A stretch of DNA of 64,000 bases, taken from a bacterium (GTDB lineage Bacteria; Myxococcota_A; Polyangia; Nannocystales; Nannocystaceae). The first letter of the stretch is position 1, and each line of letters starts with the position of its first letter. The position numbers and the translations under genes were made by a program. A model generated the notes under the pieces. That model had not been told where the DNA came from. It did not search any database and worked only from the letters and a program-made list of their open reading frames with translations. Shown piece by piece: positions 35,315 to 42,083 of this stretch. The stretch spans positions 310,001 to 374,000 of the forward strand of contig JANSYI010000002.1 in assembly GCA_024742475.1 (NCBI GenBank). The letters run 5' to 3'.

Positions 35315-36014
35315 GATGCGTACGACGACCTGCGCGCTCCTGCTGCTCTCGCTGGGCTGCTCGACCACCAGCACCAGCGCCGACACCGACACCGACGCCG
35401 ACGCTTCGACGAGCACGGGCGAGGAGAGCACCGGGGCCGAAGAGTCCTCGACCGGGCCCGGCCTGTCTTGCGAGCAGGAGATCACCATCCCCCTGGGACC
35501 GGCGATCGATGCCAACGGCACGATCGACCCGCTGGAGTGGGCGGGGGCTCAGGTCGTGGCGATTCCCGTACAGAGCACGGAGGTGAACGTGATCGTCTCG
35601 CACGACGGCGAGAACCTCAACGTCGGCTTCCAGCCGCTCGCCGAGGGCGGTCTGGTGATCTTTCCCGAGGTGTACGTCGACCCGATGAACGACAAGTCCG
35701 TCATGTTCGGCGCCGACGATTGGTGGTTCCATACCGACGACCAAGAATGCGGCGCGCAGGGCATGTTCGACGCCTGGCCCGACTGCGTCGACGACAACCC
35801 CGACTGGGAGAGCACGCCAGGCCTCGCCGGGCCTGCGAACGTCGTGGAGTACTCGATCCCGCTGTCGTTGCTCGGCGTCGATCTGAGCACCACGTGTGAG
35901 ATCGGCCTGGCGCTTCGGGTCACCAACGGGCAGACCGTGGCAGAGGTCTGGCCCGAAGGCTCCGCTCGCGACGAGCCGGTCACCTGGGCCACCGTTGCGC
36001 TCGAGCTTCCGTAG
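35313..36014 (+). CDS. Lipoprotein with CBM9-like sugar-binding domain
   Basis: A 233-residue lipoprotein: signal MMRTTTCALLLLSLGC with Cys16 as lipid anchor, an Asp/Thr/Ser/Glu linker of some 30 residues, then a beta-sandwich like carbohydrate-binding module family 9 / DOMON (ANGTIDPLEWAGAQVV, VNVIVSHDGENLNVGFQPLA, NVVEYSIPLSLLG). Such domains bind sugars or haem at the outer surface. Cys residues within it may form disulfides. The ATG pair at 35313/35316 overlaps the start codon of the divergent CPBP gene, so its promoter must lie within that gene. Function beyond ligand binding is not visible. Confidence 0.75.
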   Translation: MMRTTTCALLLLSLGCSTTSTSADTDTDADASTSTGEESTGAEESSTGPGLSCEQEITIPLGPAIDANGTIDPLEWAGAQVVAIPVQSTEVNVIVSHDGENLNVGFQPLAEGGLVIFPEVYVDPMNDKSVMFGADDWWFHTDDQECGAQGMFDAWPDCVDDNPDWESTPGLAGPANVVEYSIPLSLLGVDLSTTCEIGLALRVTNGQTVAEVWPEGSARDEPVTWATVALELP

Positions 36015-36028
36015 CGGCCTCGCACGGA

Positions 36029-36667
36029 CTAAGACACGTAGGCTTCGAGGTAGCGGCGCACCATCAGCTTGGTCTCCTCGAGCTGCACCCTGCCAACCTC
36101 GGGTGATTCTCGCGCGATGAGCAGCAAGCTCATGCCGATCGTGTAGACCACCGTGCGCGCAACGAGCGTGGCACGCTCGGGCGGGAGCTCGGTCGCCCAC
36201 GTGCCGATGAGCGCGCCGACGATCTGGATGAACTGCTCCATCTGCGCCGAGTCTTCGGCTTCGTACTCTCGGTAGAGCTGGAAGTTCCGCACGGTCGCCC
36301 GCATGCGGACGTCCCGGTGGTGGAGCTCGAAGAAGAGGTCACAGGCTTCGTCGAGGATCTGCTGCCACGGCTTGTCGCTGCTCGGAAGCATGAGCGACGC
36401 GAACGTGGTCCCCGATGACTCGATCGCGCGCCGTGCCACTTCGCGAAAGACGGCGAGCTTGTTGGGGAAGAACTGGTAGACCGAGCCGATCGAGGTGCCG
36501 GCCGTGGCGGCGATGCCGTCCATCGTCGTGGCATCGAACCCGAACTCGGCGAACGACTCCGCGGCCGCATCGACGATCGAATCGTGTCGGCGCCGACTGC
36601 GCTCCTGCTTGGGTTGCGCGCGGGGTGCTGGCTTTTTCCCTCGCTTTTTCGTGGTCTTACTCGCCAC
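36029..36667 (-). CDS. TetR-family repressor
   Basis: A 212-residue transcription factor. A Lys/Arg-rich N-terminus (TTKKRGKKPAPRAQPKQERS) precedes the TetR helix-turn-helix (TTMDGIAATAGTSIGSVYQF, then FPNKLAVFREV). The C-terminal ligand domain of about 140 helical residues matches TetR_C-type sensors of small hydrophobic molecules. GTG at 36667 is the only reasonable start, since a TGA lies upstream in frame; AAGGA lies immediately before the GTG. It is divergent from a cytochrome P450 gene 40 nt away, with two palindromes between or over the starts, so it probably represses the P450 and itself. Confidence 0.9.
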   Translation of the reverse strand: MASKTTKKRGKKPAPRAQPKQERSRRRHDSIVDAAAESFAEFGFDATTMDGIAATAGTSIGSVYQFFPNKLAVFREVARRAIESSGTTFASLMLPSSDKPWQQILDEACDLFFELHHRDVRMRATVRNFQLYREYEAEDSAQMEQFIQIVGALIGTWATELPPERATLVARTVVYTIGMSLLLIARESPEVGRVQLEETKLMVRRYLEAYVS

Positions 36668-36670
36668 TCC

Positions 36671-36722
36671 TTGACGAAACTGAGGGTATCCTCAGATTTT
36701 GTCAAACATGAGGACAGCCTCA
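36671..36722. promoter_or_regulatory. Divergent promoter with two TetR-type operators
   Basis: Two related palindromes 28 bp apart: TGAGGGTATCCTCA (36681-36694) and TGAGGACAGCCTCA (36709-36722). The first lies in a larger imperfect palindrome (36671-36705) whose ends are TTGAC and GTCAA. On the plus strand TTGACG-17 bp-AGATTT would start transcription near 36706, at the P450 ATG, giving a leaderless mRNA. On the minus strand TTGACA (36705-36700) faces the TetR gene. The second operator covers the first P450 codons. Confidence 0.6.
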
Positions 36723-38072
36723 CATTTTGCGAACGGCGAGGCCTTGCCCGGACCGCGCGGGCTCCCCTACTTCGGCTCCTACTTCGACGTGATGTCCGAC
36801 CGGCTCGGGCTGTTCACCGACGGACGCGACCAGTTCGGGGACGTGGTCCGCTACAAGTTCGGGCCGTTCCGCTTCGTTGTGCTGCACGACCCCGACGCGA
36901 TCCACCACGTGCTGGTCAAGCACCACTCCCGCTACGTCAAGAGTCGCTCGTACGATGGCCTCCGCCTCGTGATGGGCAACGGGCTCGTCACCTCCGAGGG
37001 CGACTTCTGGAAGCGGCAGCGCAAGCTGAGCCAGCCCGCCTTTCACCGCAAGCGCCTCGCGACGCTCGCCTCCACCATGGGCGGACTCTCCGAGGAGCTG
37101 GTGACGCAGTGGTCCAGCCGTCACAGTCAGGACCTCGACCTGCACGAGGCGATGATGCGGCTGACGCTGCGCATCGTGGGACACACCCTGTTCTCCACCG
37201 AGCTCTCGGCCGAAGCCGGTCGACTGGGCCCCGCGATCACCACCGCGCTGCACCGCGCCAACCTCGAAGCCGAGACGGCGATTCGCCTGCCGCTTTGGAT
37301 CCCCACACCCAGCAACCTTCGCTTCCACCGAGCGCAGCGGATCCTCGACTCGGCGATCGGCGCGATCATTGCGGAGCGCAGGGCAACCCCGACCGACCGC
37401 GGCGATCTGCTCTCGATGCTCATGCAGGTCGAGGACGAGGAGACCCGCGAACAAATGACCGACCAGCAGCTCCGCGACGAGGTGCTCACGTTGTTCCTGG
37501 CCGGACACGAGACGATCGCCACGCACATGAGCTGGACGTGGAAACTCCTGACCGAGCACCCCGCATGGGCCCGTGCGGTACGCGAGGAGGCCGAGTCCGT
37601 CCTCGGTGGCCGCAGCCCCACCCTGGAGGACCTGCCCAAGCTCGAGATCGCGGGCCGCGTGATTCAGGAGTCGATGCGCCTGTATCCACCCGTGTGGATC
37701 ATGGAGCGCACCGCGAAGGTCGACGACGAGGTGTGCGGTCGGATGATCGAAAAGGACACGATCGTCGCCGCGTGCCCGTGGACGCTGCACCGGCACCCCG
37801 CGCTGTGGACCGACCCCCTGCGATTCGACCCCGACCGCTTCCTCCCCGATCGCAGCGCAGGACGCCACCGCTACGCCTACATTCCATTTGGTGCGGGCCC
37901 GCGGATCTGCATCGGCAACAACTTCGCGCTGATGGAGGCGAAGATCATCCTGACCACGCTCATCCAGAGGTTCGCGGTGCAGGTCCATCACCCCGAACGC
38001 GTCGGACTCGACCCCGGCATCACGCTACGGCCCGCAGGCGGAATGCCTGGGACCGTACGGGTGATGTCGTAG
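36708..38072 (+). CDS. Cytochrome P450
   Basis: A 454-residue haem-thiolate monooxygenase with a bacterial class I-like N-terminus (GEALPGPRGLPYFGSYFDVM) but CYP4/CYP102-like overall features. I-helix oxygen-activation motif LFLAGHETIATH, K-helix ExxR in QESMRLYPPVW, and haem-binding loop PFGAGPRICIGNNFA with the Cys ligand are intact. It probably hydroxylates a lipophilic compound or fatty acid; no ferredoxin partner is encoded nearby. The ATG at 36708 has no Shine-Dalgarno and lies at the predicted transcription start. Control by the divergent TetR protein is likely. Confidence 0.92.
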   Translation: MRTASHFANGEALPGPRGLPYFGSYFDVMSDRLGLFTDGRDQFGDVVRYKFGPFRFVVLHDPDAIHHVLVKHHSRYVKSRSYDGLRLVMGNGLVTSEGDFWKRQRKLSQPAFHRKRLATLASTMGGLSEELVTQWSSRHSQDLDLHEAMMRLTLRIVGHTLFSTELSAEAGRLGPAITTALHRANLEAETAIRLPLWIPTPSNLRFHRAQRILDSAIGAIIAERRATPTDRGDLLSMLMQVEDEETREQMTDQQLRDEVLTLFLAGHETIATHMSWTWKLLTEHPAWARAVREEAESVLGGRSPTLEDLPKLEIAGRVIQESMRLYPPVWIMERTAKVDDEVCGRMIEKDTIVAACPWTLHRHPALWTDPLRFDPDRFLPDRSAGRHRYAYIPFGAGPRICIGNNFALMEAKIILTTLIQRFAVQVHHPERVGLDPGITLRPAGGMPGTVRVMS

Positions 38073-38300
38073 GCGTCAACGCGCGACGCATCCTGGTTGC
38101 GTTCGGTCTTGTCGCATCTGCAAATACGACAGTGTGTCGCATCTTGAGCGTCTTCGCGCATCGACGTCGCACGCCTCAGGCCGGGGTGGCGAACCCGGAG
38201 CTTCCGAGCCGGACACACCGCCGAGACTGATCCTTGACAGGGGTGTCCCTCGGTGAGGTGCTCGTTTGCCGAGGAAGCGAAGCCGTGGGAACGTCGAATC

Positions 38301-39881
38301 ATGAGGTCGATCCCGTGGGTCACAGTCCTACTACTACCAGCCGCCTGCTTCGCGCCACGGGCGCCCGTCGAGTCCGAGTCTGGACTCGAGACTGAGACCG
38401 CCGCCAGCTCTTCCTCAGAGGGGATTCCGACCAGCGGCGGCACTGAAGCCTCAAATGACGCAGATGGGGGCAGTAGCACGACAACCGGAACTCCCGTCGA
38501 CTTGCCACCGACCATCGTCTTGACTCTCGACGGCGAGGAAGACCCGAACGCGATCACCGAGCACGGACGCTTCACTCTGGCCGCCGACGTCGACGATGAC
38601 GGCACGATCACGGAAGTGGAGTTCTGGTCTGGAAACACTCTGCTCGAGACGCTGACCGGCGCTCCGTACGAGTTGTCGATCGCGTTCTCCTCAGTAGACT
38701 CCGGCTTGCGAGAGTTCCGAGCGGTTGCGACCGACGATGCAGGCCAAGTTGCCGAAGACTCGGTCGAAGTGTCGGTGAACATCGCGGGCGGAAACTTGGA
38801 AAACATCGACCACGACCTTTTCGACGGTGTGATTCTCCCCGTGAGCGTGGCCGACAGCATCGGGGGAGCGATCACTGAGATCAACGGCCGCATCTACGTG
38901 TCGGCGACGCAAAGCAGCGGAGACGGCATCCTGCTCGCCACGCTGCCAGAGTTGGAGACCCAATGGCAACGAGAGTTCGACGGGCCCTTGTGGTCCCTCT
39001 CCTCGGCCATCGACGACAACCATCTCGCGGTCGCGGTCTCGGAGGCTGAAAGCTGGGTCGCGTACGTGCTCGACCTTCCAACTGGCGACACCAGCACGTC
39101 CTGGACCTTGGGCCCCGAACCCGCAAATGGGATTCTCGGACCGCACATCACGTCGACTTCTGCCGGACTTCTTGCAACGACGACAGCAACCGACGTCGCG
39201 TTGTTCGACACTCGCGGCGCCTTGCTGGAAGACGGGTTCTCCGTCGGGTCGGGCGTCATCACCGAACTCGTAACGGCTTCCGACGACTCGCTCGTCTACG
39301 TCAGCTTCGGCGACGCGCTCAACGCTTCGAGCACGACCTGCGCAACGAACTCGGACTTCTGCGCCCAAGCTGTCGAGCCGGGGAATGGCGTGTTGTGGGT
39401 GACGGGTCTGAGCGAACAACCCGCGGGCATTCACCGGATCGCCCCTACCGACGACGGTGGAGCGTTCGTCGCGGCAGCTCTCGACAGCAGCGAGTTCGGG
39501 TTCGAGTTGCACAAGTTGACCCCCCAAGGGGTGATCGTGGATACATCCTTGCAAGGCGAATCGGGACCCGACGAGAGTGGCGACCGAGTTCGCTCTCTGT
39601 CGCCAGACAACAAGGGCGGGGTGGTCGCCTGCGGCGGAACAGGCTTTCTCATCGACGAGGACTCTTCTCCGTCGCCCTTCGTCGCGGCCTTCGATCCCGA
39701 TCTCAACCTCGTATGGCTACTTCGCGACTTCGTCGAAGCGGAGGACGGAGCCTACGCCATGGCGTGTGCTGTGACCGACGAGGCTGTGTACGTCTACGGG
39801 CTGCGTGACATGGTGGTCGAATTCCTCGATGAGGAGCCAGTCGCCGTCGGTTCCGCGTGGCTGGCAAGGATCAGCCTTTAG
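38301..39881 (+). CDS. Lipoprotein with bacterial Ig-like domain and beta-propeller-like region
   Basis: A 526-residue lipoprotein: signal ending LLLPAAC (Cys16), then a Ser/Thr/Gly/Glu linker of some 45 residues. An Ig-like domain of the kind found in chitinases and adhesins follows (FTLAADVDDDGTITEVEFWS, then LREFRAVATDDAGQVAEDSV). The remaining 350 residues repeat units of 40-50 residues with patterns such as DDSLVYVSFG and DDGGAFVAAALDSS, consistent with a beta-propeller facing outward. By eye the codon use is less GC-rich than in neighbouring genes, which may reflect a different origin. The ATG at 38301 starts the lipoprotein signal. Unknown ligand. Confidence 0.72.
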   Translation: MRSIPWVTVLLLPAACFAPRAPVESESGLETETAASSSSEGIPTSGGTEASNDADGGSSTTTGTPVDLPPTIVLTLDGEEDPNAITEHGRFTLAADVDDDGTITEVEFWSGNTLLETLTGAPYELSIAFSSVDSGLREFRAVATDDAGQVAEDSVEVSVNIAGGNLENIDHDLFDGVILPVSVADSIGGAITEINGRIYVSATQSSGDGILLATLPELETQWQREFDGPLWSLSSAIDDNHLAVAVSEAESWVAYVLDLPTGDTSTSWTLGPEPANGILGPHITSTSAGLLATTTATDVALFDTRGALLEDGFSVGSGVITELVTASDDSLVYVSFGDALNASSTTCATNSDFCAQAVEPGNGVLWVTGLSEQPAGIHRIAPTDDGGAFVAAALDSSEFGFELHKLTPQGVIVDTSLQGESGPDESGDRVRSLSPDNKGGVVACGGTGFLIDEDSSPSPFVAAFDPDLNLVWLLRDFVEAEDGAYAMACAVTDEAVYVYGLRDMVVEFLDEEPVAVGSAWLARISL

Positions 39882-39979
39882 GTCGTGCCGGGTTCGGCGC
39901 CGCCGGGGTCATCCGCGCCTGCACACCCCCCGGAGAGTCCCAGCAGTACGAGCGCGACACACATCCTCGAACCTTGCAT
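39878..39979 (-). CDS. Possible 33-residue lipoprotein (small ORF)
   Basis: A short frame reading MQGSRMCVALVLLGLSGGC followed by 14 more residues and TAA. It has a plausible signal, a lipobox LSGGC (Cys19) and a short Gly/Pro/Asp tail. It converges on the Ig-like lipoprotein gene and overlaps its stop codon. It could be a real tiny lipoprotein like those that accompany other surface genes, the stub of a deleted gene, or chance; the lipobox is the only support. Confidence 0.35.
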   Translation of the reverse strand: MQGSRMCVALVLLGLSGGCAGADDPGGAEPGTT

Positions 39980-40055
39980 GGGCGCAGCCTCGCACAACCC
40001 GTGGCGCCGCCACCAGAAACCGCGTCGCCTTTGCGATATCGTTGGGCGAGGGCCG

Positions 40056-42062
40056 ATGATGAAGTCGAACGCACTTGGGCGAGCATGGTTGGGGCTGTTG
40101 TTCGCGGTTGGACTCGCGGGCTGCACCACCGACGCGTCGTTCACGTGCGCCGACGACTCCCAGTGTCGCCAAAACGGCGCACCGGGTACGTGCCAGCCCC
40201 TGGGGTTTTGCAGCTTTCCCGACCCGATGTGCGCGTCGAACGAGCGCTACGGAGCCCTCGCGCCCGAGGGCGTAGCGGGCAAGTGCGTGCCTCCGGGACA
40301 GGCGGGCGGCTCGGACACCGACGGCGCCAGCGGATCCGATACCGATGACGCCCCTCCGGTCGAGTCCGAGTGTGGCAACGCGATCGTCGAGGGTGACGAG
40401 GCATGCGACGGCAGCGACCTCGGCGGTCAGACCTGCGCATCGCAGGGCTTTGCCGACGGCGCGCTGCAGTGCAACGACGACTGCACCTTCGACACGTCCT
40501 TTTGCACCCAGTGCGGGAACGGAGCCGTAGACCCCGGCGAAGAGTGCGACGGCGCTGCGCTGGGTGAATCGCAGACCTGTGCCGACGTCGGGCTCGGCGA
40601 GCCCACCGAGGCCCTCGGCTGCAGCGATGCCTGCACGTACGACTACTCCGAGTGCAGCGCTTGCGGCGACGGCATGGTGACCGCGCCCGAGGCGTGTGAC
40701 CCCGAGGCCGCGCTCACCGACACCTGCCAGAGCGCGGGCTTCGACTCGGGTCAGCTCGCGTGCACCTCTGGCTGCGTGCTCGACACCTCGGGGTGCGCGC
40801 TGTGTGGCAACGGCCGACGCGACGGCGCAGAGGCCTGCGATGGCGCCGATCTCGGCACGTCGACGTGCGACAGCGAAGGCTTTCAAGGTGGGGCGCTGCA
40901 GTGCGGCGACGACTGCACCTTCGACACCTCCGAGTGCTTCACGTGCGGCGATGGCAACGTCTCGGGCACCGAGGACTGCGATGGCGACGACTTCGACGGT
41001 CAGTCGTGCCAGACGCTCGGCTTCACCGAGGGCGAGCTGTCGTGCAGCGGGACCTGTACGGTCGACGCCTCCGGATGCAGCGCCTGCGGCGATGGTGCGA
41101 TCAACGGCGCCGAGGCGTGCGACGGGCTCGACCTCGATCTTCAGACCTGCGAGGGTCTGGGCTTCTTCGACGGCACCCTCGTGTGTGCGGGCGACTGCAC
41201 GTTCGACACGTCCGCATGCAACGGGACGGGCTGCGGAGATGGCTCGGTCAACGGCGGCGAGGACTGCGACGGCAACGCCCTGGGGGGTCAATCGTGCGCG
41301 ACGCAAGGCTTCGACGGCGGCACCCTGACCTGCACCGCCGGCTGCACCTTCAACACGTCCGCCTGCTACGCGTGCGGGGACGGTGACGTCGACCCCGGCG
41401 AGGCGTGCGATGGAGCGGCCCTTGGCGGCCAGACCTGTGCGTCTCAAGGTTTCGACGGTGGCAGCCTGAGCTGCTCGGGCAGCTGCACGCTCAACACCAG
41501 CGGCTGCTACGAGTGCGGCGACGGGGCGGTCGACCCCGGCGAAGAGTGCGACGGCAACGCCTTCGCCGGAGAGACCTGCGCCTCGCAAGGCTTCGACGGA
41601 GGTTCGCTGTCGTGCAACGGCGGCTGCAACATCACCACGGGCAATTGCTACGAGTGCGGCGATGGGAGCATCGACTCGGGCGAAGACTGCGACGGATCCG
41701 CGCTCGGCGGAGCCAGCTGCACCTCGCTCGGCTTCGACGGCGGAAACCTCTCGTGCAGCGGCAGCTGCGGCTACAACACCTCGGGCTGCTACAGCTGCGG
41801 CGACGGGAGCATCGACCCCGGCGAGAGCTGCGATGGCAGCAACCTCGGCGGACAGACCTGCTCGAGCCTCGGGTATTCGGGCGGCCCCCTCTCCTGCAGC
41901 GGCTCGTGCAACTACGACACCAGCGACTGCTGGGAGTGCGGCAACAACCAGGTCGAGCCCGGTGAGGAGTGCGATGGGCCAGTGCCGGGCTGTGAGTACT
42001 GCACCGCGTTCTGCACGCTCTCCGACGAGTTCTGCTGCGGCGGGCCGATCGCCTGCAAGTAG
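40056..42062 (+). CDS. Cysteine-repeat surface lipoprotein
   Basis: A 668-residue lipoprotein with signal MMKSNALGRAWLGLLFAVGL ending LAGC (Cys23) and a short Asp/Gly/Ser-rich linker. From residue 106 on it is built of about 11 tandem units of some 45-48 residues plus a divergent last unit: each starts CG(N/D)G, has a (E/D)xCDG core, then C-x-(S/T)-x-GF and two to three further Cys. These resemble myxobacterial Cys-rich repeats used in surface stalks. The paired Cys should form disulfides outside the cell. GCGAGGG is 6 nt before the ATG. No enzymatic residue is evident; a structural or adhesive role is likely. Confidence 0.85.
   Translation: MMKSNALGRAWLGLLFAVGLAGCTTDASFTCADDSQCRQNGAPGTCQPLGFCSFPDPMCASNERYGALAPEGVAGKCVPPGQAGGSDTDGASGSDTDDAPPVESECGNAIVEGDEACDGSDLGGQTCASQGFADGALQCNDDCTFDTSFCTQCGNGAVDPGEECDGAALGESQTCADVGLGEPTEALGCSDACTYDYSECSACGDGMVTAPEACDPEAALTDTCQSAGFDSGQLACTSGCVLDTSGCALCGNGRRDGAEACDGADLGTSTCDSEGFQGGALQCGDDCTFDTSECFTCGDGNVSGTEDCDGDDFDGQSCQTLGFTEGELSCSGTCTVDASGCSACGDGAINGAEACDGLDLDLQTCEGLGFFDGTLVCAGDCTFDTSACNGTGCGDGSVNGGEDCDGNALGGQSCATQGFDGGTLTCTAGCTFNTSACYACGDGDVDPGEACDGAALGGQTCASQGFDGGSLSCSGSCTLNTSGCYECGDGAVDPGEECDGNAFAGETCASQGFDGGSLSCNGGCNITTGNCYECGDGSIDSGEDCDGSALGGASCTSLGFDGGNLSCSGSCGYNTSGCYSCGDGSIDPGESCDGSNLGGQTCSSLGYSGGPLSCSGSCNYDTSDCWECGNNQVEPGEECDGPVPGCEYCTAFCTLSDEFCCGGPIACK
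40371..42059 (+). repeat. Tandem coding repeat array (~135-145 bp units)
   Basis: About 11 full units plus one divergent unit at the 3' end, each encoding the CG-D-G/CDG/GF/C pattern. The later units (from about 41230) are more alike at DNA level than the earlier ones, suggesting recent expansion there. Repeat number may vary between strains. Confidence 0.8.
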
Positions 42063-42083
42063 GGCAACGAAGAGCCGTCCGGG

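Noticed and set aside
36667..36708. Mobile-element end at the palindromes
   Set aside because: No transposase or target duplication nearby; location between TetR and its target fits an operator.
40371..42059. Repeat array as a possible non-coding satellite
   Set aside because: Units keep one reading frame and conserved Cys positions, so it is coding.
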